Under the pieces are notes generated by a model, which saw nothing but the letters and a program-made list of their open reading frames with translations, was not told where the DNA came from and ran no database searches. Made by a program: the position numbers and the translations under genes. Of a stretch of 64,000 bases of DNA, positions 1 to 9,361 are shown one piece after another. This stretch comes from Clostridiales bacterium (GTDB lineage Bacteria; Bacillota; Clostridia; Oscillospirales; Oscillospiraceae). Numbering within the stretch: position 1 is the stretch's first letter; each line of letters begins with the position of its first letter. The stretch is taken from positions 7,433-71,432 of the forward strand of contig SFIY01000012.1 in assembly GCA_004555205.1 (NCBI GenBank). The letters run 5' to 3'.

Positions 1-746
1 AGCAGACGATTGATGGCCTGACTGTACAGGTGACGAACCAGTACGCTGGCGGCCTGAACTTCATTCAGAACTCGGCTGGTCTCAACGGCGTCTCCGACGA
101 CTGGGTGAAGACCGGAACGGTCACGGTGGACAGTTCAACCGATACGCAGAACAACACGACTTCTGATTCCTGCTTCGTGCTGGGAACAAATTCCACGCTA
201 AAGCAAACGATCACAGGGCTGGTAACCGGCGTGCCGTATGCTTTTTCCCTTCGTGCAAAGAAGACCAAGGCAAGCTATACGAGCTACATCCGCGTGGAGT
301 ACAACGGCAATAAGTATGTCGATTTCTTCAACCAGACGACTACATTCGGCTGGAAGGATTTCAGCCTCGTCATTGATGACATCACTGACAGCACCATCGT
401 CCTATACATCTACAACCGGTATGCGTCGCTGTATGTGTCGGACATCATGATGGTCGAAGGCTCGACCGTCCACAACTGGACGCCCGCTCCGAACGAGATC
501 TACACGAACGAAGTGAAAATCGACAAGCGCGGCATCGCCGTTTCCAATGCGGCATCCTCCCAGCGGACGGTGATCACGAACACGGAGTTTGCCGGTTACT
601 ATAACGATGAGGTCATCTTCACGTTGAATAAGGACGAAACGCAGACGAAAAAGACCACCGTGGACGGCGAATTGACCGTTGGCAAAACCAAGTTCGTGCC
701 GATGTCCACAGCATCGGACGGCTTGAACATCGTAATTCTTGACTAA
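1..746 (+). CDS. Phage tail/minor structural protein, 3' part
   Basis: The reading frame is open from the first bases, so the true start lies upstream and only about 247 residues are visible; the GTG at 30 is unlikely to be a start. The visible part looks like a beta-rich, jelly-roll-type segment followed by a short C-terminal tail. No catalytic motif is seen. Position directly before a large tail-fibre-like gene, holin and lysin indicates a virion tail or baseplate component. The exact family is not recognised. The phage assignment rests mainly on context. Confidence 0.7.
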   Translation, partial: QTIDGLTVQVTNQYAGGLNFIQNSAGLNGVSDDWVKTGTVTVDSSTDTQNNTTSDSCFVLGTNSTLKQTITGLVTGVPYAFSLRAKKTKASYTSYIRVEYNGNKYVDFFNQTTTFGWKDFSLVIDDITDSTIVLYIYNRYASLYVSDIMMVEGSTVHNWTPAPNEIYTNEVKIDKRGIAVSNAASSQRTVITNTEFAGYYNDEVIFTLNKDETQTKKTTVDGELTVGKTKFVPMSTASDGLNIVILD

Positions 747-761
747 GGGAGGGATGGCAGC

Positions 762-3317
762 ATGGCAATGACAGGCGGAACTGCGTATCTGGTTAAATCC
801 GAATACACGAACTCCGGCCAGAACAACTGGACGACCGATCTATACATCTACGTGAAGATCGTATCGCAGAACCCAGCGGCCAACACCTCCACAATCGCCC
901 TCGGCATGTATGTGTATTCCAAATACAACATCGACTGGGGCGACTGGAGCAACGGCGGTCAGTCGTATGTCGGCACTGCAACCTCCGGTGCCAACTGCTT
1001 CACGTTCACGGAAGGCCAGACAGGCAGCGGCACCAAGTGGCTGACGGAGAACCATCAAGTCACCGTCACGCATAACGCAGACGGTACTCTGACCTTGCCG
1101 ATCTACTGGCACTGGGGTGTTTACTCCACGTGGGGACAATACCTCGCGCCGTCAGGAAGCAAGAACGTCACGCTGACAGCGATCGACAGAACTGCGCCGA
1201 CCGTAACGTTCAGCGTCAGCAGCATTACGGCGAACGGCTTTACGATCAACGCGTCCTCTTCTGCGACTGCGGATCTCTGGCAGTACAGCACGAACAACGG
1301 CTCTTCATGGACGCAGCTTTCGACTACGGAGGGAACTTCAGCAAGCAAGGTGGTCACAGGCCTCTCGCCAAACACCACGTACACCGTCAAGGTGAGAGCG
1401 AGGAAAAAGACCAATCAGGTCTACGGTACCTCATCGGCTGTGTCGGTCAAAACGCTGGGAGGCGCGGTCGTAAACTCCGTGAATGCTCTGACGGCGGACG
1501 CGGCAACAGTAAAGATCACCATGAACGTGACCGTGTACGAGGCAAGTTACACAAACACGGTGGTCATCAAAAAAGGCACCACGGCCTATCTCACGATCAG
1601 CGGACTGTCGTGGTCGGCAGGTACGGCGAATAGGACGATCACCCTGACGGCAGCGCAGCGAACAACGCTGCTGACGGCGATGGCTTCGGATAAATCCTTC
1701 ACGGGTACGTTTGAAGTCAAATCCTACAGCGGATCCACCCAGATCGGCTCGACGTCGTCAAAGACGGCAACTGTCTCGACGACTTCTTCAAGCTCCGCGC
1801 CTACGCTCTCTGGATTCACCTATGCCGACAGCTACGCGACCACAACCGCGATCACGGGAAACGATCAGATTTTCATTCAGGGTTATTCCAAGCTGACGGT
1901 CACGCCCGGTACGGCAACGCCCAAGAACCATGCTACGATCGCCAATTACACGGCGACCTGCAACGGCGTTTCCGTTTCCAACACGACCGGCGATCCGCTC
2001 ACAGTGGGCGTCGTTTCAAAGAGCGGAACAGTTGCCGTAGTGCTGACGGTAACCGACAGTCGAGGATGGACGGCCAGCGTCACACAAAACATTACGGTCG
2101 TGGCATACGCGAAGCCGAAGGTCAACTCCCTGACTCTCCGAAGAACGAACGATATTGAAGCGGAGATGCAGCTCGTCTTCAACGGCACCATTTCGGCAAT
2201 CACGGTGGACGGGACGCAGAAGAATTCGCTTCTGTACTGCCGTTACCGATACAAGGCGACCAGCGCGACTTCGTACAGCAGCTATGTCAGCATTCTTTCC
2301 GCTGTGACGCAGAGCGGGACGTCGTTCTCATATTCCAATCTTGAGCTGCGCAACCTCGCGTCCGACCAGTCGTGGGATGTGCATATTCAGATCCGCGACC
2401 AGCTCAACAGCCTGTCGTCATTGGATCTGTACTACGTTATCCCGCAGGGCACGCCGCTGGTGGCTCTGCGAAAGATGAAGGTTGGCATCAATACGCCGAC
2501 ACCGGAAGCGGCGCTTCATGTCGTCGGTGATGCGAAAGTATCTGGTACGCTGACGGCCACAACGCTGTCGGGTGCGCTTGCACCTTCGAAACTCTCTTCT
2601 GCAGTTCCGATCAGCAAGGGCGGCACCGGCGCGACCACAGCAGCGGCGGCAAGAACGAACCTTGCTGTGCTCCCGCTCGCAGGCGGAACGATCACCGGAC
2701 AGGTGCAGAAAGCTGGTGCAGGAAGCTCCTTCATCAACGGTCGAAGCATCGCCATGATCAGGGTAAACAGCTACACGAACACATCCTCGTTCTACCCGGC
2801 GGTATCCATGAAAACACCGTCCGCATCTTGGGAGATCGGCGCTTACGGCGAAAGCTTGTACTTCGTGTACGCTACGGATGCGAACTTCGAAGCGGGAACG
2901 AACACGACACTGACAAGGTATATCAACTCCAGCGGTAACTTCAACGGGAAAGCAGCCAATGTTACCGGCACCGTAGCGCTTGCCAATGGTGGAACCGGAG
3001 CTACAACGGCAGCGGCAGCAAGAACGAATCTCGGTATTGCCTGCACATCGCTCTATAACGGAGAACTGACGACCGGCAGTATCACATTCAACTACGGCAA
3101 CTACAATGCCTACATCATTCTGGGTAAGCCCGGAACTGCAACAGCAATCGCCGGAATTGTGGTACCGAAGGCCATGATCACAACAACGGATGTGAAGTAC
3201 CAGATCACAGACGAATCGTACTACAGATGCTTCAACCTGAAGTATTCCAGCACGACCGTGACGCTGACAATCTCCACCGGCGGCGGATCTATCCTAAGAG
3301 TCTTCGGCATCAATTAA
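762..3317 (+). CDS. Large phage tail/receptor-binding-like protein with FnIII domain
   Basis: This is an 851-residue protein preceded by GGGAGGG. Residues about 1-140 resemble the N-terminal region of phage minor structural proteins of the DUF859 kind. Residues about 143-232 are a fibronectin type III domain (PTVTFSVSSITANGF start, YTVKVRARK near the end). The middle has several Ig-like beta repeats. Near residues 620-640 and 745-760 the motif GGTGATTAAAARTNL occurs twice; this is a known tail-fibre repeat that often precedes the trimeric tip. It is probably the host-recognition fibre. The family name is from memory; the FnIII domain and the repeat are directly visible. Confidence 0.78.
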   Translation: MAMTGGTAYLVKSEYTNSGQNNWTTDLYIYVKIVSQNPAANTSTIALGMYVYSKYNIDWGDWSNGGQSYVGTATSGANCFTFTEGQTGSGTKWLTENHQVTVTHNADGTLTLPIYWHWGVYSTWGQYLAPSGSKNVTLTAIDRTAPTVTFSVSSITANGFTINASSSATADLWQYSTNNGSSWTQLSTTEGTSASKVVTGLSPNTTYTVKVRARKKTNQVYGTSSAVSVKTLGGAVVNSVNALTADAATVKITMNVTVYEASYTNTVVIKKGTTAYLTISGLSWSAGTANRTITLTAAQRTTLLTAMASDKSFTGTFEVKSYSGSTQIGSTSSKTATVSTTSSSSAPTLSGFTYADSYATTTAITGNDQIFIQGYSKLTVTPGTATPKNHATIANYTATCNGVSVSNTTGDPLTVGVVSKSGTVAVVLTVTDSRGWTASVTQNITVVAYAKPKVNSLTLRRTNDIEAEMQLVFNGTISAITVDGTQKNSLLYCRYRYKATSATSYSSYVSILSAVTQSGTSFSYSNLELRNLASDQSWDVHIQIRDQLNSLSSLDLYYVIPQGTPLVALRKMKVGINTPTPEAALHVVGDAKVSGTLTATTLSGALAPSKLSSAVPISKGGTGATTAAAARTNLAVLPLAGGTITGQVQKAGAGSSFINGRSIAMIRVNSYTNTSSFYPAVSMKTPSASWEIGAYGESLYFVYATDANFEAGTNTTLTRYINSSGNFNGKAANVTGTVALANGGTGATTAAAARTNLGIACTSLYNGELTTGSITFNYGNYNAYIILGKPGTATAIAGIVVPKAMITTTDVKYQITDESYYRCFNLKYSSTTVTLTISTGGGSILRVFGIN
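2619..3033 (+). repeat. Two copies of the tail-fibre motif GGTGATTAAAARTNL
   Basis: The first copy is encoded near 2619-2666 and the second near 2986-3033, inside the large tail gene. They are identical in protein over 15 residues but differ at many third codon positions, so this is selection on the protein rather than a recent DNA duplication. Such motifs mark repeat units in tail fibres. Confidence 0.8.
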
Positions 3318-3329
3318 GGGAGGTGCAGC

Positions 3330-3695
3330 ATGCAGATATTACTGGAAAACGGGTATGTTTCGTCCTATGCACTGGTTGGTACGCTGGTCGACGGAATTGA
3401 AGTCACGGAGCCAGCGGACATCGAGCACTTCAAAGAGCACTACCAAGCATACCGGCTGCGAGACGGAATGCTGGAATACAGCGAAGATAAGAATACGGAC
3501 AATGAACGAAAAGCACTTTGTGATGAGCTGCGGCAGCGGCGCGAAACAGAGTGCTTTTCCTATATCAATCGCGGAGAGCTTTGGTACGCACGCCTCACCG
3601 AAGATCAGAAGACGGAGCTACAGGTGTGGTATGCGGCATGGCTCAAAGTTACGGAAACACTGACGGTGCCGGAAAAGCCGTCGTGGCTACATTAA
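3330..3695 (+). CDS. Small phage protein, tail-assembly-chaperone-like
   Basis: A 121-residue protein with RBS GGGAGGTG. The C-terminal pattern (tyrosine/tryptophan-rich helix, then VPEKPSWL) resembles the end of phage tail-fibre assembly or chaperone proteins. There are no transmembrane segments. It sits between the tail fibre gene and the holin, which fits a role in fibre assembly. The similarity is weak, so the function is inferred mostly from position. Confidence 0.5.
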   Translation: MQILLENGYVSSYALVGTLVDGIEVTEPADIEHFKEHYQAYRLRDGMLEYSEDKNTDNERKALCDELRQRRETECFSYINRGELWYARLTEDQKTELQVWYAAWLKVTETLTVPEKPSWLH

Positions 3696-3717
3696 CAATT
3701 CAAAGGAGGAAATCACG

Positions 3718-4146
3718 ATGAAGGAATTTTGGACAACCATTCAGGTCGCCTTTGCTGCCATCGGCGGTTGGCTCGGATGGTTCTTGGGAGGTTGTGACGG
3801 CTTGCTTTACGCACTGCTTGCGTTTGTGGTGATCGACTACATCACCGGCATCATGTGCGCCATTGTCGACAAGCGGCTGTCCTCTGCCGTGGGCTTCAAA
3901 GGCATCTTCAAGAAGGTGCTGATCTTCGCCATTGTCGGCATCGGCCACATCATTGACACGCAGGTCATCGGCAGCGGATCGGTACTGCGGACTGCGGTCA
4001 TCTTTTTCTACATGTCCAACGAAGGGATCAGTCTCGTCGAGAACGCTGGCCACCTTGGCCTGCCGATCCCCAAGAAACTGAAGGCGGTGCTGGAGCAGCT
4101 CCATGACCGCGCGGAAAAGGAGGAAGAACACTATGATGACAAATAA
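3718..4146 (+). CDS. Phage holin
   Basis: A 142-residue membrane protein with about three to four hydrophobic segments, one of them containing FVVIDYITGIMCAIVDKRLSS. The DYxTG motif in the second segment is typical of the phage_holin_4 (toxin secretion/phage lysis) family. The charged C-terminus EKEEEHYDDK is also typical. The RBS is AAAGGAGGAAA. It overlaps the endolysin start by 14 bases, the usual lysis cassette. Role: makes the membrane lesion that releases or activates the lysin. Confidence 0.9.
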   Translation: MKEFWTTIQVAFAAIGGWLGWFLGGCDGLLYALLAFVVIDYITGIMCAIVDKRLSSAVGFKGIFKKVLIFAIVGIGHIIDTQVIGSGSVLRTAVIFFYMSNEGISLVENAGHLGLPIPKKLKAVLEQLHDRAEKEEEHYDDK

Positions 4147-5758
4147 GGAACTGGCGGCAAAGCTGATTAATGTCGCAAAGAATTATAAGACGCTGTACGT
4201 CATGGGATGCTTTGGTGCGCCCATGACGGCCAGCAACAAAAAGCGTTACACACAGAATCACAGCTACAACAGGCAGCCGGAGCGCACGGCGATGATCAAC
4301 GCTGCGAGCGCGGATACTTTTGGTTTTGATTGCGTTTGCCTGATCAAGGGACTTTTGTGGGGTTGGAACGGTAACAAGAACGCCGTGTACGGCGGCGCTA
4401 CGTACACCTCAAACGGCGTGCCCGACATCGGAGCAGACCAGATGATCAAGGTCTGCAAAAATGTCACGACTGACTTTTCCAAGATCGAGGTCGGCGAAGC
4501 GGTTTGGCTCGAAGGGCACATCGGCGTCTATGTCGGCGATGGTCTCGCGGTGGAATGTACGCCTCGCTGGGCGAACAAGGTGCAGCTCACGGCCTGCAAC
4601 CGTAACGTCTCCGGCTATAATCGCCGCAACTGGACGAAGCATGGCAAGCTCCCGTATGTGGAATACGTAGCAGATGCAACCACGCCTCCTGTCGAGACCA
4701 CAGAGATCAGAGGCATTGACGTTTCCAAATGGCAGGGCGAAATTGACTGGAAGAAGGTCAAAGCAGCCGGTATCAAATTCGCAATGATCCGCCTCGGCTA
4801 CGGCTCTTCAAAGGGCGATGCCTGCGGTCTCGACGGATACTTCGAGAAGAACGTGAAGAACGCGATCGCAGCCGGTATCGACATCGGGTGCTATTTCTAT
4901 TCCTACGCCACCAGCGTGGCCGCAGCGAAGAAGGAAGCGGCCTACGTCATCAATGTGCTGCAGAAGTACAAAGGCGTTTTCACTTACCCGGTCGCCTTCG
5001 ATCTGGAGGATAAGACGCAGCAGGGACTCGGCAAGCAGGTGCTGACAGACATGGTGATCGCCTTCGGTGACGCAATCGAGAAGGCAGGTTTCTACTGCTC
5101 GCTCTACAGCAACCCCAGCTGGATGAAGAGCTACCTCGATGCGGATCGCGTCAAGCGCTTCGACCTCTGGCTGGCGCACTGGACGGACAAGACCAACTAT
5201 GCCGGTGCATACGGTATGTGGCAGAATTCCTCCAGCGGCAAGGTGAACGGTATCAACGGCAACGTGGATACCGACTTCGCATATAAGGACTATCCCACGA
5301 TCATCAAGGGAAAGAAGCTCAACGGCTTTACCGGCAGCGGTCAGCAACCGACCGTCCCGGATCAGCCTGATCCGGAGCCGGAGACCACGCTCAAGGTTGG
5401 CGATCTCGTCAAGATCACCGGCAGCAAGTACTACGGTGGGCAGAACATTCCGTCGTGGGTGAAGGCGAAGAATTGGTATGTGCGGCAGATCAACGGAGAC
5501 CGCGTCGTGATCGACAAGAGCGAGGATGGCCAGAACGCCATCTGCAGCCCCGTGCATGCCTCCGGCCTGCAGCTCGTTCGTCGTGGGACAGACGCAGGCA
5601 CGGCGCAGATCTATACCGTCGTCAAGGGCGATACGCTCTGGGGCATTGCAAAGAAGCTCCTCGGCAGCGGATATCGCTATACCGAAATTGTGAAGCTCAA
5701 CGGCCTGAAATCCTCTGTCATTTACTCGGGACAGAAGCTCAAGATCCCGCAGAAATAA
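4133..5758 (+). CDS. Modular endolysin: NlpC/P60-like + GH25 + LysM
   Basis: The start at 4133 is chosen because AAGGAGG lies just upstream, giving 541 residues. Residues about 20-175 form an NlpC/P60 or CHAP-like peptidase, with Cys67 in GFDCVCLIKG and His129 in EGHIGVYVGDG as likely catalytic residues. Residues 193-390 are a glycoside hydrolase 25 muramidase: GIDVSKWQG opens the domain, and Asp290/Glu292 in AFDLED match the catalytic acids. A Pro-rich linker is followed by an SH3-like segment (about 420-485) and a C-terminal LysM (about 493-540, YTVVKGDTLWGIAKK). Two cutting activities plus a wall-binding module make this the prophage lysis enzyme. Confidence 0.93.
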   Translation: MMTNKELAAKLINVAKNYKTLYVMGCFGAPMTASNKKRYTQNHSYNRQPERTAMINAASADTFGFDCVCLIKGLLWGWNGNKNAVYGGATYTSNGVPDIGADQMIKVCKNVTTDFSKIEVGEAVWLEGHIGVYVGDGLAVECTPRWANKVQLTACNRNVSGYNRRNWTKHGKLPYVEYVADATTPPVETTEIRGIDVSKWQGEIDWKKVKAAGIKFAMIRLGYGSSKGDACGLDGYFEKNVKNAIAAGIDIGCYFYSYATSVAAAKKEAAYVINVLQKYKGVFTYPVAFDLEDKTQQGLGKQVLTDMVIAFGDAIEKAGFYCSLYSNPSWMKSYLDADRVKRFDLWLAHWTDKTNYAGAYGMWQNSSSGKVNGINGNVDTDFAYKDYPTIIKGKKLNGFTGSGQQPTVPDQPDPEPETTLKVGDLVKITGSKYYGGQNIPSWVKAKNWYVRQINGDRVVIDKSEDGQNAICSPVHASGLQLVRRGTDAGTAQIYTVVKGDTLWGIAKKLLGSGYRYTEIVKLNGLKSSVIYSGQKLKIPQK

Positions 5759-5771
5759 AGGAGGCGCAGCC

Positions 5772-5912
5772 ATGAGCGATAAAACCAAGGTGAAAATCGC
5801 GCTGGCTGAGGCGATTACAAAACAGCTCTGGGTGAAAGGGCTGATCACCCAGAAGCAGCGCGAAAAAATCGATAAAAACAGCCAGAAAACCCTCGCCAAA
5901 TCCGATTGTTAA
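5772..5912 (+). CDS. Small 46-residue protein after the lysin
   Basis: RBS AAGGAGGCGCAGCC leads to ATG at 5772, and the frame ends with TAA at 5910-5912. The sequence is short, basic and helical (KQLWVKGLITQKQREKI), resembling small SHOCT-like or excisionase-like proteins often found next to recombinases. The good RBS and tight 13-base spacing to the lysin support it being real. Function unknown. Confidence 0.6.
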   Translation: MSDKTKVKIALAEAITKQLWVKGLITQKQREKIDKNSQKTLAKSDC

Positions 5913-5965
5913 TTCTTTGTGTTCTTTCGAATTTCGGCTGGACTTTCGCAGATTTCTCTGGTACC

Positions 5966-6019
5966 TTTACCCCCGCCTCCGAAGGCGGGGGTAAAAAAAT
6001 ACGCTGGTTCGAGTCCGGC
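5966..6019. repeat. Perfect 13-bp hairpin followed by tRNA T-arm-like sequence
   Basis: Arms 5966-5978 and 5983-5995 are perfectly complementary around a CCGA loop. No T tract follows on either strand, so it is not a standard terminator. Directly after it, 6003-6019 reads GCTGGTTCGAGTCCGGC, which folds as a 5-bp tRNA T arm. A closely similar T arm closes the repeat at 15882. Lying between a prophage lysin and a recombinase gene, this is a plausible element boundary or attachment site. T arms look alike in general, so this remains tentative. Confidence 0.4.
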
Positions 6020-6041
6020 ACGAAGAAAGGAGAAAGAGCAA

Positions 6042-7274
6042 ATGAGCAAAAAACGTGCGGTCGCATACATACGTGTATCGACAGAAAAAGACGCACAGCT
6101 GCACAGCTACGACTTCCAAGAGCAGTACTGGCGCGGCGTCTTCGATGATGACCCGGAAACCGAGCTCGTCGGTATCTATGCCGACAAAGGGATCAGCGGT
6201 CACAGCGTGCAGAAACGCCCGCAGTTCCTTGTCATGATGCAGGACGCACGGGATCATAAGTTCGATCGGATCTACACGAAATCAGTATCCCGCTTCGCTC
6301 GAAACACGACCCAGCTGCTGGAGGCGGTCAGGGAGCTTCGGGACATCGGCATCGAGGTGGTGTTCGAGAAAGAGAACATCCACACATTCGAGCCGACCAG
6401 CGAGGTGTTCCTCACGATCGCGGCGACTATCGCAGAGAACGATCTGGACGTCGATTCAGAACGGATGCGCTGGTCGGTACGCCACCGCTTCGAGAACGGC
6501 TGGATCAGCATCGGCAGCGGTCTATACGGCCTGCGCCTCACTGCAGAAAACGAATTGGAAATCGTACCGGAGGAAGCAGCCGTGATTCGATACATCTTCG
6601 ACGCCTACGTCAACGGCGGCCTCGGCAGTAAGCGGATCGCGGACGCGCTCAATGAAACCGGCGTCAAAACGCGCAGCAACGGCGAATGGAATGCAAAGCA
6701 CATCGTGTCCCTGCTCCGGAACGAAAAGTACAAGGGCGATGTGATCATGGGCAAGAGCGTCAGTCACTTCGGTGTGCACCGAGATAATACAAACGGCGAA
6801 TTCGCCCCGAGGTACTACATGGAAGACACCCACGAAGCGATCGTCGATAAACAAACGTGGGAAGCGGCGCAGCAAATCTTGGCTGAACGCGGACGCAACA
6901 TCCCTCGGCAGGTGCCAACCCACACATTCACCAGCATGATCCAGTGCGGATGCTGCGGGACGAACTTCGTGCACAAGGTCAATAACAGCAGCTTCAAGTG
7001 GCGAACAGACATCTGGGCTTGCGGCAGATCCCTCGCAAAAGGCATCAAGGTCTGCGATAACAGCCGGATCAAAGACGCTGTGCTCAAAGAAAAATTCGTG
7101 GATGCGTATAATGAATTCATAAAACAGCGTCCACAAGGCGATTCGCTCATCGCACTGCAGGAAGTGCTCGAAGACCTCCGGCAGCAAGAGCGGGATCTCG
7201 CCGAGCTCATGATGCAGCACCTGATTTCGAAGGCGGCATATGATACGCAGCGCAATCAACGCCCGGATCGCTGA
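6042..7274 (+). CDS. Large serine recombinase 1 (reading frame broken near the 3' end)
   Basis: The start at 6042 follows AAAGGAGAAAGAGCA. The N-terminal resolvase domain has YIRVST with catalytic Ser13, the GISG loop, and SRFARN carrying the active-site arginine. A recombinase domain follows, then a zinc ribbon (QCGCCG, later CG and CDN). The frame stops at 7274 after 410 residues, in the coiled-coil region. A typical C-terminal end of the family continues in the +1 frame to 7503, so a full protein would be about 487 residues. A single indel near 7244-7260 explains this. It is either a decayed gene or a sequencing error. Confidence 0.88.
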   Translation: MSKKRAVAYIRVSTEKDAQLHSYDFQEQYWRGVFDDDPETELVGIYADKGISGHSVQKRPQFLVMMQDARDHKFDRIYTKSVSRFARNTTQLLEAVRELRDIGIEVVFEKENIHTFEPTSEVFLTIAATIAENDLDVDSERMRWSVRHRFENGWISIGSGLYGLRLTAENELEIVPEEAAVIRYIFDAYVNGGLGSKRIADALNETGVKTRSNGEWNAKHIVSLLRNEKYKGDVIMGKSVSHFGVHRDNTNGEFAPRYYMEDTHEAIVDKQTWEAAQQILAERGRNIPRQVPTHTFTSMIQCGCCGTNFVHKVNNSSFKWRTDIWACGRSLAKGIKVCDNSRIKDAVLKEKFVDAYNEFIKQRPQGDSLIALQEVLEDLRQQERDLAELMMQHLISKAAYDTQRNQRPDR

Positions 7275-7503
7275 CATCAATGACAAGATTGCAGATCGGC
7301 GGATCAGAAGAGTCCCTGAGAGCGAGCACCAGCCAATCACAGAGTTCAGCTCAGAAAAAGCTACACGGTTTCTATCGAAGGTCATTGTGACAAAGTTCAC
7401 GGTGACCTTCGTGTTCTATAACGGCGCAAAGATCAGTCGCCGCTACGATAACGGCCAGCCCGGAAACAAACCCGGCTGGAATAAGAAAAAGGAGGATGCG
7501 TAA
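7240..7503 (+). CDS. Displaced C-terminal end of serine recombinase 1
   Basis: This 87-residue frame overlaps the end of recombinase 1 in the +1 frame. It contains SEKATRFLSKVIVTKFTVTF-type sequence followed by YNGAKI, the usual final beta-rich tail of large serine recombinases. The apparent ATG at 7240 is internal to the ancestral gene, and no convincing RBS is seen. Its TAA overlaps the ATG of recombinase 2 by one base. Best read as the 3' part of one interrupted gene rather than an independent protein. Confidence 0.6.
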   Translation: MIRSAINARIADINDKIADRRIRRVPESEHQPITEFSSEKATRFLSKVIVTKFTVTFVFYNGAKISRRYDNGQPGNKPGWNKKKEDA

Positions 7504-9125
7504 TGGCAACGGCGACAAGAAGAGTGGTACGCACCATGCCGCAGATGTTCATCGAGACAGTGGACGTCGATCAAGGAAAGCTCAAGGTGGCGGCATACGC
7601 TCGCGTATCTACAGAAAAGGAAGAACAGGAAGACAGCTTCGAGCGGCAGGTCGAGCACTACAAGCAACTGATCGCCTCAAAGCCGGAATGGAAATACGTA
7701 GACATCTACGCGGATCCCGGCATCAGCGGCACCCGCGCAGAGAAAAGACCGGACTTCCTCCGGATGATCGAGGACTGCCGCGCCGGAAAGATCCAGAAGA
7801 TACTGGTCAAGTCGATCAGCCGCTTCGCCCGGAACACGGTGGATGCGCTCAACTACATCCGCGAACTGAAGGATCTGGGGATCAGCGTCTACTTCGAGAG
7901 CGAGAACATCGACACGCTGACGCCCGGTGGCGAAGTGCTTCTGACGATCCTCGCCGCGATGGCCGAACAGGAAAGCCGGACGATCAGCAGCAATATCCGG
8001 TGGGCATACCAGCGAAAATTCCAAAATGGCGACATCGTGCTGAACACTGGCCTGATGCTCGGATACCGGAAGGTCGGGAAAGACGAAGACGGTCACGATG
8101 TGTTCGAGATAAACGAAGAGGAAGCGGAAATCGTCAGACGGATCTACAGAGAGTTCATCGCCGGATACTCGATCACCCAGATCGCAAAGCGGCTGGCTGC
8201 AGATGGCATCAAAACAAAGCTGGGAAAGGACAAGTGGCAGCACAACGTAATTGTGAGCATTCTCACAAATGAGAAATACACTGGAAACGCCCTGCTCGGG
8301 AAAACATGGAAGCCAGATGTACTCACCAAATACCGCCAGAAGAATGATGGCAAGAAGGCTCCGATCTACTATGTTGAGGATACGCACCCGGCGATCATAG
8401 AGAAAGACATGTTCGAGCTGGCGAAAAAGGAGATGGAACGCCGGAGAGGATCAAAGGAACAGGTCGTCGGAGGCGGACGATTCACCAGTAAATACCCCTT
8501 CAGCGGACTGATCGAATGCGGCACCTGCGGCGGCAGGCTACGCAGGCACGTCAGAACGATGGGCACCGGAAAGAAGGTTGCCAGCTGGGGCTGTGCAACA
8601 AGGATTACAAACGGCAGGCAGGCCTGCGACACCCACCACATCAATGAGACGGTACTCGAAGCGACCTATCTGGCTGCACTCAGAGATCTGCTGGATAACG
8701 CATCGGATGTGGTCGAGGCAGTCAAGGAAGGCGCGGAGCTGGCGCTGGAACCGGAGAACCGCGCTGCGATCGAGCGGGTTGAGGCCGAGATCGTCGGCAT
8801 ACAGGAAGCCGTCCTCGAACTGCACCGGGCAAAGCAGCGAATGGAACTTGGCGCAGCGGAGTATACGGCCAAGGTAAAAGAATACAGCGAACTGATGAAG
8901 GCAAAAGAAGCCGAACGGGATGCGCTGCAGGATACAGCAGTCAAATACACGGAAGTCAAGACTTGGCTCGACACGTTCATGGATCAGATCATGCAGAGCA
9001 CCAGCCTCACGAAGGTTGATGGCACGACCATGAAGATGCTGGTTGAAAAGATTATAGCACGCGACACCGGCATCGAAGTGATCTTCAAATGCGGGGTATC
9101 GGTCGAGCACGAATACGTGAAGTAA
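7503..9125 (+). CDS. Large serine recombinase 2
   Basis: An intact 540-residue protein with RBS AAGGAGG ending nine bases upstream. The resolvase domain shows YARVST with catalytic Ser36, then GISGTRAEKRPDF and SRFARN. The recombinase domain covers about residues 190-320. The zinc ribbon at about 335-385 has ECGTCGG and GC/CDTHH ligands. A long coiled coil at about 410-480 precedes the C-terminal beta tail. All elements needed for phage-type or ICE-type integration are present. It is the only clearly complete, canonical member of the three recombinases. Confidence 0.94.
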   Translation: MATATRRVVRTMPQMFIETVDVDQGKLKVAAYARVSTEKEEQEDSFERQVEHYKQLIASKPEWKYVDIYADPGISGTRAEKRPDFLRMIEDCRAGKIQKILVKSISRFARNTVDALNYIRELKDLGISVYFESENIDTLTPGGEVLLTILAAMAEQESRTISSNIRWAYQRKFQNGDIVLNTGLMLGYRKVGKDEDGHDVFEINEEEAEIVRRIYREFIAGYSITQIAKRLAADGIKTKLGKDKWQHNVIVSILTNEKYTGNALLGKTWKPDVLTKYRQKNDGKKAPIYYVEDTHPAIIEKDMFELAKKEMERRRGSKEQVVGGGRFTSKYPFSGLIECGTCGGRLRRHVRTMGTGKKVASWGCATRITNGRQACDTHHINETVLEATYLAALRDLLDNASDVVEAVKEGAELALEPENRAAIERVEAEIVGIQEAVLELHRAKQRMELGAAEYTAKVKEYSELMKAKEAERDALQDTAVKYTEVKTWLDTFMDQIMQSTSLTKVDGTTMKMLVEKIIARDTGIEVIFKCGVSVEHEYVK

Positions 9126-9131
9126 GATTGC

Positions 9132-9173
9132 AAGGCTGCAACATTCCGGAGGTATGGCGGATGTTGCAGCCTT
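9132..9173. terminator. Long stem-loop after recombinase 2
   Basis: A 16-bp stem, AAGGCTGCAACAT...ATGTTGCAGCCTT, with one bulged base closes seven bases after the stop of recombinase 2. No U tract follows, so factor-independent termination is uncertain. The stem may also be an att half-site or an mRNA-stabilising end. Confidence 0.5.
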
Positions 9174-9338
9174 CAAAATAAAAAGATGAAAGGAAAGGCG
9201 CAAATGGGCATTAAAGTGGAGTTCTGACGCTTTAAGGCAAGGAAATACACTGCATCCTTAATCGAAATTGCAATCTAAAAAAGCGGCAAGTTTGCAAAAC
9301 GGGCTACCGCAGTCTACCAAGAGCATACAGGATTTCAC

Positions 9339-9344
9339 TATAAT
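9339..9344 (+). promoter_or_regulatory. Probable -10 box of the XRE regulator gene
   Basis: TATAAT lies 18 bases before the XRE start, inside an inverted repeat TTTCAC...GTGAAA (arms near 9333-9338 and 9357-9362). This suggests that the regulator binds its own promoter. No clear -35 hexamer is seen. Confidence 0.45.
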
Positions 9345-9361
9345 ACTCGCGTCGCGGTGAA

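Noticed and set aside
1130..1633. 167-codon second frame inside the tail gene
   Set aside because: Charged low-complexity translation of a tail gene in the wrong frame, without RBS.
4808..5899. Long minus-strand open frame of 363 codons opposite the endolysin
   Set aside because: It is a shadow of the endolysin frame with no RBS or recognisable domain. The plus frame has clear catalytic motifs.
5966..5995. Rho-independent terminator after the lysis genes
   Set aside because: The stem is perfect but is not followed by a T tract on either strand.
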